DNA of 64,000 nucleotides from Macrolepiota albuminosa. Taxonomy: Eukaryota > Basidiomycota > Agaricomycetes > Agaricales > Agaricaceae. The notes below the pieces were generated by a model that had not been told where the DNA came from, did no database searches, and worked only from the letters and a program-made list of their open reading frames with translations. The position numbers were made by a program, and so were the translations under genes. Below, piece after piece: positions 31,990 to 43,936 of this stretch. The stretch covers positions 682,001 through 746,000 of the forward strand of contig JAMWFC010000082.1 in assembly GCA_027475525.1 (NCBI GenBank), read 5' to 3'. How positions within the stretch are numbered: position 1 is the stretch's first letter; each line of letters begins with the position of its first letter.

Positions 31990-33600
31990 ACTGCTGTATG
32001 ACAAGCAGCAATGGAACAGGAAGTCGACAGCTTACATCAACTAAAAGTTTTTCATTCCTGCTGATTTACCTCCAAATTGGAAGGCTATTGGAGTCCGCTG
32101 GGTCTATGCACACAAGTTCAATCCTGACAGATTAATAATTTGGGGAATGGAGAAGGCATGACTTGTGGCACAGAGATTTAGCCAACGTCCAGAGGATTAC
32201 GACACAACTTATGCACCAGTGGCAAAAATAATGAGCATCTGAATAGTTCTGGCTTATGCTGCAATGTACAATTTGGAACTTTTTATATTCGATGTGAAGA
32301 CCGCTTTCCTTAATGCCTCCTTGTCTCAAGAAATCTACTGTAAGCAAATACCTGGGTTTCCAAATGAGGATCCGACAAAAGTGAACTGAGTTCTTTGTGC
32401 TCTCTATGGTCTGAAACAAGCATTGCATAAGTGGTACAAAGTCATCAGAGAGGAGCTTGAATCTTATGGACTCGTCAGATGTGGTGTTGATTATGCAGTG
32501 TTCTATGGTCGTTTTTCAGAACCCTCTGATGAATCTATTCCACTACTCGACAACAGTCAAGAATTATTTATTATCATATGCCTTCATGTCAATGATGGAC
32601 TCAATGTGACTAACTTGAAGGCTCTATATAACTGGATAATCACACAAATGAGGAAATGATTTGAAGTGAAAGATTCGGGGATGACAGATCTGTATCTCAG
32701 AATCCATATCAATAGAGACCAGTTGCAAAAGAAACTTTGGATATCACAGAAAGGTTACATCCTTGACCTTCTAACAACATATCATCTACTCGAAGCAGCA
32801 CTCTTGTCACTTCTCATAGCAGAAAAGATCAAAGACCTACCCAATCCTCCTCCGAATGCGTTACCAGAGATAGCCAATGAAGACATAAACTTACACTTCC
32901 AGCAACTTGTTGATTCAATATTATATCTTAGCCTATGTACAAGATCAGATCTAGCATTCACAGCCATGTTGCTGGGACAATACAATTCAAATCCCACTAA
33001 AAACACTTACTGGCGGCCAAGAGAGTCCTCCGTTATCTCTCTGGAACATGAGATTATATGATTGAGTACAATTTTTCAAAATCACCGCACAACCCACCAG
33101 TTTAAATGATCCTACCAACAGATTTTAGTACAGTCGATGCAGATTGGGCTTCTGACTCTACGGATTGCCGGAGTGTTTTGGGTTATGCATTCTTCATCTT
33201 TTCCAGCTTGGTTTATTGGTTGTCCATCAAGCAACAAACTGTGGCTCTTTCTTCGACAGAAGCTAAGTACATATTGATAGCTCATGCTATGCAAGAAGCT
33301 CTTGCAATTTGATACTTCATGACTTTCTTGGATCTCCCAATTCCTTGTCTTTTCCTGATCTTCTGTGACAACAAAAGTGCTCTCGATATTGCAAATTTGG
33401 AATCAACAAATACACGATCCAAACATATAGATATTCGTTACTACTTTATACGTCAATACCTTTGCAGTGGTTCATTCACTTCATCTTAGATCCTGACTTC
33501 TAAGATGATTGCAGATATTTTTACAAAATCACTAGGAAAGAACCTCCACTACAAGTTTGTGAAAGCATTGGGTATCATATCTTTCTCTCAAAACTCATGA
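31990..33600 (+). pseudogene. copia-3 reverse transcriptase / RNase H relic
   Basis: AIGVRWVYAHKFNPD, YDTTYAPVAKI, IFDVKTAFLNASL, LYGLKQALHKW, then HVNDG (32585-32599) where HVDDG is expected, so the first active-site Asp is Asn by a GTC-GAT to GTC-AAT change. RNase H: VDADWASD, SLVYWLSIKQQTVALSSTEAKYI, LIFCDNKSALDIAN, RSKHIDIRYYFIRQ, and IADIFTKSLGK, ending near 33600. It has six or more in-frame stops. Confidence 0.9.
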
Positions 33601-33661
33601 AATTTCTTTACTTTGACCACTTTGTCACTGATGTGGTTGTATTACATGGTTATTATCCTAT

Positions 33662-33930
33662 TGTGTCAGTTGGACTACATGGTCACATGATCTGAGGTTT
33701 AAATATGCAGTTATGTAACATTACATCCTCAGTTGTCATCTATCATTCAGACAATTCACTGAGGATGTAAGTGTCTGATTATACTATATATTAATCCTAT
33801 ACTAATTGTACATTACTAAACAGTCTTAAACTGTTTCGTAGGTATGATTAATAATAGTTGTCATCTATCATTTAGATGATTTACTGAGGATTCTTAAACT
33901 GTTTTGTAGGTTCTTCGAGCTGGTCTTATA
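33662..33930 (+). repeat. 3' LTR of copia-3 (family D)
   Basis: 269 bp, TGTGTCAG..CTTATA, differing from the 5' LTR by scattered, mostly transition, changes (for example TATGTGG to TACATGG) and one small deletion region. Confidence 0.87.
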
Positions 33931-34217
33931 ATATTGTTGCTACTGCCTACCTGTATGTGGCATGAGCTCAGTACTTTATCAGAGAGACTATCCTCTTCAA
34001 TTGCTCAGCTTGTTTCACCTGGAGTAGGTCATAGATAAATCAGTAACCTTATTATCACTACTCAATTACAAATCTATGCTCCATACTAAAACACAATATA
34101 CTCACGTACCCTTATCCTACAGTTTGGAATATACTGTATTTACTTCACCACCTCCCATTCCTCTTTATCCAGGTACAAGCAGTCATTTTTTACAGTTTCT
34201 GGTGCCCTCTTCAATAC

Positions 34218-37200
34218 ATGGACCCTGACAATGATTTTGCCATGTATGACGTGCCTCTTGACTCTGAAGTACTCCATGTGCTTGAGAATTATGATGAGAA
34301 TGCAGAAATATGTGACTTGAAGTGTGAATGCAAGTCAGTAATCTTTTTTTTGCCTTTATGACTTTCTCTTATTTTCATTTTCAATCAGCACAGATCATAT
34401 ACTGTCTGCTACAACCTCTTTTGTACAGACCTCAGTGCACACATCAATGCAGAGCTTGTCCCATTGCAACTTGCACCATCCTTGTCTCATGAAGGTGATT
34501 TGGGGTACTCACAGATCATGATGAATGTTGCAAGCACTACAGTACTACAATAGATTAAATAACTTGTTGGCCAAGCTCCTGGAACAGGTCCACAACAGCT
34601 TGCAAAGGCAAGAAGAGAGTTAGTGGAGGGGAAAAAAGGCATTCTGGAAAGCCTTAAAAAACATTGTTTTTGAGACTTCAGCATTATCCCCAGCTGCATC
34701 TATTCATGGCTGGGTGAGGAATATTATTACTTGTATTTTCTTAACTTCATAGCCTTTAGCATGCACCAGAGACTCCAAGAATAGGATCCTCATCTTGGTC
34801 TTCAAGTTTCATTTAGCCTGAAACTCCCATTCCCATCCTCATCTCAGAACAGAGTACTACAGCAGTGCCAAGCTCAAATCAAGATGATATGACATCAGCT
34901 CCTATACCAACACCTGAAATAGATAATGCCTTACCAATGGACACAAATGAGAATTCTTCACAGATCTTTGATGGTGACATAAAAAAATCTAATGCTGATA
35001 CATTGCTTGAGGAGAGTATTGATGAAGAAGATGGAGATGGAGATGGAAACAGAGAATAGACAACTGGGACAACTCCATCAAATATTCCTCTTCATCCACT
35101 TCTCACATGGCTAAAGGATGCTTTGACAAGCATATTCATGATCCAGAGAACCACACCTTTGATGGCCTTCTTTTCTTATACCATGACCATCAAACATTTT
35201 AGTTTCCTAAGCCATCTACATTCTTCTTCCTTCAAGATATGAATGGCCTTACACCACAAAAAGTATATGATGCAAAATTCTTTCTCTGAGATCCTGAATG
35301 CCTGGCACCAGGCAGTTTAATTTGTCCAAATCCAGACTGTTCAGCTTGTCTTCAATGTCATAGTCACATTCTATGGCCATGCTGTGTTGTTGGTCTTAGC
35401 TTCACATTTTGGATTATAGAGTATTGTTATTTTTATGCCCAGTGCAAAAAGCCACAAAGTGTTACATTTAGAAGCCAGGATCCATGTATTTTGGCTATTT
35501 TTCCCCATTCTCTAGCTGCAGAGTTTCATGCACAATTGATCTATTGTAGTGGCATATCTACAAAGGCTCTTCAACTTATGTGAATGTGCTTTTTTCATAG
35601 CATGGAAGCTAAGCAATTTTCAAACATGCTTCTTATTCAACATTCAGAGAACTACAATCACTTACAGCTTTCATATCTTCATACATTTGATCTCTATGCT
35701 GGGTCTTTGCATTTCACATTTATCTTTCAAAAAAACTTTAAGGCTTTTCTTCCTTTTCATAATAGGTCTTCTAATGGCCTTCATGGTTTTGTTTCAAGTG
35801 CACAGTAGCTGCATGATGTTTATGATGCTATGATTAGTGAGCATGAACAACAATTTAATCAGCATACTGCTATGCTGACCACAAAAATATGTGCAATTGA
35901 TCACAGCTTCAAGGTTTGTTTTAATATATGTACTATTTAACAATAATTGTCACTAATTTTAATTGTCTTAAGCTTGCCAAGCACATTGCAAAAATTGACA
36001 GTATACAAGTATTTACTGCACTGCTTACCATCATGAATGAAAAGGGAGAGATTTGAGTTTGCACTCTTGTTGCAACAAAGTCATACTTTTAGTTTATGCT
36101 TGCACTCTACCACTTGTATGAATTTCTGGAGATATATGAACATGATGCACCTTCAGTTTTTTACACTGACAATGTGGCAGATAAGAATTTTCTTGAGAAG
36201 TGTTTCCCCTTTCTACGAGAAGATGTTGTTTCAATTGAGGAACATTCTTACCTTGAGGCTCTTATAATTCCTGACAACTACTAGGTGTCTGTTAAGAAAT
36301 CTATTATTACAATAGACAATACCATGCATATACTTCTCAATTTTTTGCCAGATAAAGAGTCAGGTGATTCTCTTATAATTGGGCTTAATGTGGAATAGAA
36401 TATTGAAACCTCTGAACAAAGCTATGTTACTGCGAGAGAACAGACAGCAGTTTTACAGATAGCATATGATTACAACTATCTTTATTCTGCAAGTACATCT
36501 CAGAAATGATTTATCTTTTTCTATAGCCTACTAATACTAGTACTACTATAATACAGATTGGACAAATGATTGCAGGTAATCAGCTATCTATGACACTTGA
36601 ACAAGTCCTTGCTAATTTTTGAATACTCAAAGTCGAGTGGCATGTTTCAAGTGATTTTAAATACTTGGAACAGGCATATCATTCAAATATTTTATTTGTT
36701 GGTGCTGTCAATATTGCCAAACTTGCAAAGGATCAACTTCTTGTTCTTACAGCTCATGCTAGCCTTGCAGATCTCATAGCGCTGTACTTAACCAATATTC
36801 AGATAAGAATGTTGTTAAGCAGGTAAGCACTGCATATGAGGATAAAAATCTTATATCAGAGCAGATATGCTATGCAGCCCTAGATGCATATGCTTCTCTT
36901 GCCATTTACATTGCTCTATCAAGTATCTCCGCTCCAAAATCTCTACCTAAACAACCAGTTGTTGGAGTACCTATTTTTTTTTGTTTAGTAATGACAGGAC
37001 CTGTTTGTTGGCTCAAGAAGTGATTTCATTTTATACTGAGGACACATGGTACATGAATATCAATATTACCTTATCACATGCTGTAATCAAGGTTTAAAGA
37101 GTTTATGTCCCAGGTGCTTTGATTTCTAATGGCACATATGAGAAAAGAAGTCTAAATAGCTATGGATCTCTATTTTTTGACATAGTTTGTCTTTGAAATC

Positions 37201-39040
37201 ATCTTCATTTCTCAACATTGTCCACAACATCATCTTCAAGTTCAAGCTTCCAAACCACTCTCACATCTCAGTCTCATACTCATAGTCATGTACTAGAAGC
37301 ACAGCCTTTATTTGCAAGTCAGTCAAAGCAGGTTTCAGATAAATTCAAGATCAGACCTTCAGATATCAAACTCAAGATCATAGATGATAAAGATGAAGAA
37401 GAGCCTATAGAATTTAGATGTGTGCTTGCTAAAGCCTATCAATCACTTTCTCCACTATATGAGCAACCTGATCTCAACAAGTATGAGCTTGATCCTACTA
37501 GCCAATCAGAAGAGAACAAAGCTCTTAGCAGTATTAGCATGGCTAAATGAGATACATACATTTGTAGTTGAGTGCTAAAAGATCTCTTCCATGTCCTTAA
37601 CATATTTTATATCTCTGCAGGTCATAGATTGCTCCAGGACTTTGCAATTGCTTTTTATAATGCTATTGTTATCTGAAATCCTGAAGACAAGACATGCATC
37701 ATTGCATGGAGTCAAACTCAAAATCTAGTTCAAATATAGAATTATATTTTCTTTACATGTACAGACTGGCTTCATCAAAGATGTAAACAAACAATCTCTT
37801 CTACAGAATAGCTTCTTCTCCTTGTCAAACAAGTCTTTCAGTTAAATAATCTTTTGAAAAATGCAAAATCTAGGCTTCCACTCTTTAGTTTTGTAGCATG
37901 GGCTGTTGCTAAAAATGTTCTTCTTTTCATTTAGAAAAGACATCTTTCTGATTATTGCACTATTTTATCAAGTTAATGTGAATGCAAAGACAGGACTGTC
38001 ACTTTATCAGTGCATGTATGGCACAAACATGACTAAGAGTGGCATTTACACACATCTTTGTCCTTGACTTCCAACATTTAGTGCATCTATTCAACATGCT
38101 CAATGCTGTTTGCTAGATTTTATCTTGAGACATAACCTGCTGGTATGATTTACTCTTTACAGTTACATTCTGAAGATTAATTCATGGCTTTATTAATGAG
38201 TTGGAACCTTTGATAGTACTGGGCAACACTATATTAGTCATTATAATATTTGGATCATGTCAGGAAACTCCTCATTTCTTCCTTCTTTTACTCTTTATTT
38301 CTTCTGCTCTCCTTTCATTCATTCTCTTATTTCTTCTGACATTATTTCATTTTACTATTTCTATTCTTTCAACACTATCTGTTAATACTATTCTCAGCCC
38401 TTGAGGTGCTCTGGTTTTTTAGCTACCATTTAGACAAGTGTGGGCCCTTCAGCACCGCTTCCGGACCACTTACATAAGCCAGAATTTGCCAGAGTTTGCT
38501 CCTTATTTGTGCAATTGTTTGTGTAGGCAATTTTTGAGTTTTTAAGGTTTTGTTGTACTGTACAGTTGTTTCCCATGCTTCAGAGGCCCCAGAAGCATCC
38601 AACCTGGCATAGGGAATCCCTAGACTTGTTCTCTTTGGATCTCCCTCTGCCAGGTGAGTAGTTATTATAATATTGTCAGTACATACTCTAATACACTTTG
38701 GATCTCCCTCTGCCAGCTGTGTGACTGAGCCATAGCCTTTAGAGGTCATCTTTACAGATCATCAATGAGATTTAAAAAATAACTACACTTGTTCAGTCAA
38801 TTCTCACTAATTCACATTCTATGATTGGCTATGTTAACAGAAATCTTTATCAACCTACAACCAAGGCTACTGGTGTTCTTCTCATCCCTCATAAAGTTCA
38901 ATTATTATTAGGCATGGGAGCATATTTGCCTAGTTTGCACTCACATCAATGTCACTATTACTTAGCATCAAAACAAATATCCAAAAACCTGTTCTTCCAG
39001 TTTATAGTCTTAAGGAGCACAATCTTTTCTGACAATTGAT
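34218..39040 (+). pseudogene. Relic of a DUF6729 / 3'-5' exonuclease-like protein gene
   Basis: A long decayed gene on the plus strand with introns. It starts at ATG of MDPDNDFAMYDVPLD. About 35090-35580 reads HPLLTWLKDAF.., KPSTFFFLQDMNGLTPQKVYDAKFFL.. and LICPNPDCSACLQCHSHILWPC, the Cys-rich start of what resembles DUF6729. 36115-36290 has FYTDNVADKNFLEKCFP. 36370-36920 resembles a DEDD 3'-5' exonuclease fold (IGLNVEWN-like, then ALDAYASLAIYIAL). 37540-39040 contains VLKDLFHVLNIFYIS and a C-terminal part split by a family A LTR at 38258. Such proteins are common, repetitive and transposon-like in Agaricomycetes. Naming is from memory of the families. CpG-poor and full of stops. Confidence 0.55.
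38258..38756 (-). repeat. Solo LTR, family A, TSD GATCA
   Basis: 499 bp, reverse orientation (TGTCAGG..TTTACA on the plus strand), flanked by GATCA at 38253-38257 and 38757-38761. It is inserted in the C-terminal part of the exonuclease-like relic, whose frame resumes on the far side at about 38762. Confidence 0.93.
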
Positions 39041-41289
39041 GACAGATAACAACTCTTTTAATGATCCTATAACTGGCTCCAATTGAGAGCAGGCTGTAAG
39101 ACTATGAAACAATGCAGCTAAAATACAAAAAGAGATTTCATACAAAATAAGAAAGGATTTTATTTTGACTCAACATTGATCTCATAATAACACAGCTCAT
39201 AAAACAACTCAAAGTTTATTATAATGGTAAATAAAAGAGAAACACTAATATTAAACAGACAAAATTATTTACAGCAGAGATCCAAGCACCTTCGAAGAAA
39301 CTTCTGCATGATCCTCACAAGCATTACTTGCTCCAAAGACACCAAAAGCTACACAAACATTGCATAGTGTGTCTAAAGGGCTACAGGAACCACAATCTCT
39401 TACATTAACCACATCCAAAGCTATGCTCTCCTCACTGCTACTTCATCAACTCATGCTGCTTCCCATACATTGGTATCTGGCTCAGATAAACATTCTTCTT
39501 CCCATCATGATGTTTTAGATTCAAACTCAGACCAACTTGCATTGTCAATTGCTTGTAAACATGCCTTGGATGCACTGCCATGTCAGCCATCAAATAAGGC
39601 ATGAAAACCATGCACTTGCCAAAAATGTAGGTCAGAAAATTGCCATATAAAGAAGGAGATATATCTTTGTACAAATCTCTGTTGAGATTGCAAGAAATTG
39701 GTCTGTCAAGAATACAATCCTGACCGACTTACAAGGCCATGTCATTTTGAATGGGATGATTAAATACTGATATAATTCTCTTGATAATATAGAGCCAAAT
39801 AATTCATTACTAGATATAGGTTCCTTTCTTTTTTTATTTTTTATTTTATTTAGGCTACTCCAATTACTATCGAGCTGACAATTCACCCAAATTTCTAATC
39901 TTGACTCAGCCTCTAAGACCTGCACCCAAAAAAGGAAATTGATTTCTGCATAATTTCTGCATAAAGGATCATGCCTCAGAGAGTGGGGTCTGGACCTGGA
40001 CCAAGATCAGGCCTTGTAAATTACTTTTTTAAGAAGAATTATACCAAATTAAAAAATATTCTGCAATAAATTTTATTTCGCTCTCTTGTACATAGGAAAT
40101 AAAAAGTACCAATAAGTATACATCACAAACAATTAATTCAGCCTTTATCAGAGTCTAAATTATTAGTCTGCATGCTACCTTTTACAAACTTTTGCATAGT
40201 CAGTTCTTTTACAGCTTTGATTACAGTGCTGAGCTATGCTTTGAGAGTCATATATCTTTAATAATGCTGGCATAAGTCAGATATATTGCTTTGAAACCTG
40301 TGGAGATGATTCAAGCAAACACAGAAATGCTAAGCTCAGAAGATGTGCAAAGCAATGGACTTGCAAGAGGTAAACACTGGACATGGGTTGAAATGTTGAA
40401 TTTGTGAGTTGTTGAAATACCTGGAGCACAAAATATGAGGCTGCCACAATGTTGTCAAGGCTATAGTTTACTTGTCTGAAATGCTTAACAAGTTGTTGCA
40501 ATAGTTGACTAGTCTGAGTAGGACCTGCTGGCCAGCCCCTAGATATGTTTTTTCTATCCAATCTATTCAGCTGGATCAAAGGGAGGCTCATTGATGAGGT
40601 CAATAAGTGTAATTACTGTTTGAGCAAATATTTGGAGAGACTCTGAATCAAACAACTGAAGAATGTCTGTGCATTGAAACTCTTGATATTCTGCTATAAA
40701 AGTGATTTACATAGTCTAATCATGGATGAGCTCAATATAAGGCTTAATGTGAGCCAGTTGCTATGCTTTTGACAACTTTTAATTATCATCTACCAAGTTT
40801 GAAACCTAAGACCTGCACCAGGGATCAGGCATCAGAGGACTCCTGGCAATTCACCCAAATGTCTGACACCTTGACATCATAAAATGATTGATGTACTAAC
40901 TTGTCATATGACCTCTTTTTGCCAAGTTAGTAGGCTAGAAATATATTAATCCTCACTCACTGGCAATAAAAGTTGACTATTGAGACAATTTAATACTGGA
41001 AAATCAGAGCACTTGGAGATACAGAGCTGAGACTGGATATATGCCTTTGCTAATATTAGACATCACTGACAATATCCACATCACTTGCAACTGCTGTCCA
41101 TTACAGTGATTAAATACCTCTACTCATTGTCTCCACACTCCTGGTGACCATTGTCTGTCACAGCAATCAACTGTCAGTACTTGTCATTCTGCCCCTTCTC
41201 TTCATATAATTGCTACATGTTGCTTACTTCTTATCAATACTGTGTGTAGCCTGCTTATCTCATTATTCTTTTTGCTTATTGCTATCAGC
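39041..41289. other. Unassigned AT-rich region with short dispersed repeats
   Basis: No gene I can support. The motif CAATTCACCCAAAT occurs at 39878-39892 and 40845-40860 with AGACCTGCACC close by (39911 and 40808). The order of the two blocks is swapped and a third copy lies at 21312, so these are probably ends of a small non-autonomous element. A minus-strand frame at 40277-40603 is open for 108 codons but has no recognised domain. Confidence 0.4.
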
Positions 41290-41297
41290 CAACATGC

Positions 41298-42887
41298 CCT
41301 TTGTTCTCACACCTGATGACCATATCAGTCATCATTTTTCTCCCACTCTTTATCTATCAGAGCCATCAAGACACTCCCCTCCACTTGCCATTGCATTCTC
41401 ACATACTTTTTTGTGCTCATTGTTTTTTTTGCTTATCACTCTCTCCTCATATATTTCTTGTTCTGAGTCACATCTCCACCTGTATATATTTCTACCAATT
41501 ACATCTGTGCATGCTCTCTGAGCTTAAACTATCAATTTTCAATCTTAAAAAAAAACATTCAAAAGATGTCTCACATAGTGTCAGCTACTTCTGTGCTTCC
41601 AACACTGCTGCTGATTGGCCACAGATTCTTTCAACACAGACTTTTGCCTGCAAATGCCAGGAGTTGTACAATCATTACATATACCATATATCAGATATGA
41701 AAGATCAAATTGTCATCTTATAGTGTATTTACATTACATTGCATAAGGTTAAGCTCATCTTCAATACAAATTTGGAATGAAAGCACAGTTAATCCATCTC
41801 AGGATCTCCATGACATCTCTATGCCACCTGCTGAGAATGAATAGGAAGATGTAGTTGATGATGTTATTGAGCCTGAAATGCAACATTCAGAGGAGGTGCA
41901 GAATCTCATTTATGATTTATGAGACTTCACAACAAGCAAGTAAGTGGTCACTAATCTCTGTTAATAGATCTTATTCAATTCTTTTCAGATGGACAGGTGT
42001 CTGACATTACACAGACAATTGAACATAAAGACTTTATTGTGAAAAGTTCTAACATAATTGGGAGCTTATGATAGAAAAGATGACCAATGTCTATCTGGTA
42101 TGGCATAACACATCTAATTTGCCATCTGTACTCCAATCAACTTTCTCTCTGACACATGATCAGTCCAACTCACTGCAACCAAAGCCTACCTCAACATCAG
42201 ATACAGGACATTCCTCTATGTCAGATATTATTGGGGCTATTTTAGCAATTGATCTCTACACACTGATTGATTCTGTTGACATTCATCAAGCCTACATATC
42301 AACTGCCATCATGCTTGTCAGGGCCAGATATGTGGGTGGGCAATTCTCCTGTTTATCCATCACTAGTGGTATCTATCAAGACTCTCAAATTATTTTGTGT
42401 CATTTGTCTTCACTATCTCTCATTCAGTGTGGAAGCATTTGCAAAGACATTAAGTTATCTGTATAGTATATGTATTATTTTATTTTGCTTGAGTCTTTTT
42501 AATTAACCATTCTGATTGATTAGATTTCATATCAATGATACTACAGAAACACACTTTCTAATGTTTTTGATGTTTATCTCAAAATTTGTTGCCATATTAA
42601 TAGCCATGATACTTCTAATTATTGAGTTTTTTATGCATGTCCACCTTGTTTTTATAAGGTTTCTTTACAATATCCACTATACCTATCTGACTTACATGAC
42701 TTTTTCCAAGTTGCAAGGAGAGCCAAAGTCAAAATTCTCTTGTCTAATTGTAATGGATGGCAACAACTTGCTCAAATAAATCAAGACAATCGGCATGCAA
42801 CAGGTAGATTCATGGTGTTTTGATAAGTCCAATTACTTTCTGCCAGCTGACTTTGTTGACAAATATGCTGACAAAGTCAAGGCTCAA
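41298..42887 (+). pseudogene. KDZ-type DNA transposase relic (N-terminal part)
   Basis: After MPFVLTPDDHISHH.. (about 41298), the diagnostic stretch is at 42200-42887: LVRARYVGG, then in another frame VSIKTLKLF..FSVEAFAKTLSYLYS, then YACPPC near 42625, then MDGNN-LK near 42755 and FDKSNYFLPADFVDKYADKVKAQ at 42815-42890. Order and spacing match the region upstream of the catalytic core in Kyakuja-Dileera-Zisupton transposases of basidiomycetes (CPPC, then MDGNNSLKR, then FVxxFAxEVK). The catalytic core is absent: sequence switches at 42888 to the YR element repeat. No TET/JBP-type oxygenase, often linked to KDZ elements, was seen nearby. Confidence 0.65.
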
Positions 42888-43084
42888 CCTCTTTGACTTT
42901 GTTGCTTGTTCTGACTAGAAAGAGGTTTATAGTGCAACTGATATATAATAATGTACTCTGATATTAATAAGTAATGTTGGTTTGGGCAAGACCCTTTTCA
43001 GATTGCTCTGAACTCTTGTGCTAGCAACTTTGCAAGACACAGATGGACCTGGTTGAAAAAGAGGGTGGGTCAGCTGTGATTCCC
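42888..43084. repeat. 197-bp repeat of YR element, copy i
   Basis: From CCTCTTTGACTTTG to GCTGTGATTCCC; near-identical to 43614-43810, related to 21448-21653. Starts directly after the KDZ relic. Confidence 0.85.
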
Positions 43085-43613
43085 AGGAGAGTGGGAGGGA
43101 ATCAAAGTCCGTTCGAGCTGTCTACCTGGAAAGAGCTGTTGAGTGGTCTTAGTGTCAGAGAAAGTGCTACCATGAGCGAACTCTATGGCATGAGTATTCA
43201 GGCACCAATTCTTGGTTGACTTGATAGGGAGACTGCCTGCCCAATGTTCAAACACTTTGATGGTTGCTAGAGAAGGTGGCAGGGAAGGTGGAGCTGTACT
43301 CTGATCTATTGAGATCGACTAGTCTGGAACTAAGAATTGAACGTTGCACAAATCCATGGGGAGTCCTGCCTGGGTATCTAGTGCTGCTTCAAAGTGCTCA
43401 ATATGTGGATAGGAAGACGTGAGCCAGAAGGAATGTCTTTGGGAGGGAGGGAGGGAAAAATTAATTCTTGAATGGAATGAGTATTAGAGGATGGTGAAAA
43501 AATATAGCGAGTGGCTGTCACAAAGGAGAAGCTGATCTCTGTGACTGCACAGCCACCACAGTCAAAGACCACACCCTGTCCATCTCTTGAACCCTCATGA
43601 CATTCAGGCCAAC

Positions 43614-43810
43614 CCTCTTTGACTTCGTTGCTCATTCCGACTAGAAAGAGGTTTATAGTGCAACTGATATACAATAATGTACTCTGGTATTAATAAGTAA
43701 TGTTGGTTTGGGCAAGACCCTTTTTGGATTGCTCCAAACTCTCGTGCTAGCAACTTTGCAAGACACAGATGGACCTGGTTGAAAAAGAGGGTGGGTCAGC
43801 TACAATTCCC
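43614..43810. repeat. 197-bp repeat of YR element, copy ii
   Basis: From CCTCTTTGACTTCG to GCTACAATTCCC. It lies between the recombinase relic and the ORF1-leader-like segment. Together with copy i it forms direct repeats flanking about 530 bp, as in split direct repeats or a tandem head-to-tail insertion. Confidence 0.85.
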
Positions 43811-43936
43811 TGTCAGAGTGCTAGGAGGCCACAATGCATTGTGTGATGACATAGTGCAAGTGCAATCCCTATGAAGAGATAGTGTGGCTCCGAGGGCCTC
43901 ATTGAACATGAGAAAATAGACTTACCAGTGCTATTC

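Larger units (their letters stand above)
27873..33930 (+). mobile_element. Ty1/copia retrotransposon with both LTRs (copia-3)
   Basis: 6.06 kb with similar LTRs (27873-28151 and 33662-33930), a half-tRNA-type primer site after the 5' LTR, a proline-rich gag, protease, integrase, RT and RNase H in copia order. Stops, frameshifts and a D-to-N change at the RT active site show it is dead. Flanks CCCAT and ATATT do not form a target duplication, and the YR element sequence on the left does not resume on the right, so a deletion or recombination happened at the right end. Confidence 0.9.

Noticed and set aside
41298..42887. A TET/JBP oxygenase gene next to the KDZ relic
   Set aside because: Looked for because KDZ elements can be associated with such genes; no HxD..H..R pattern in a plausible frame was found.
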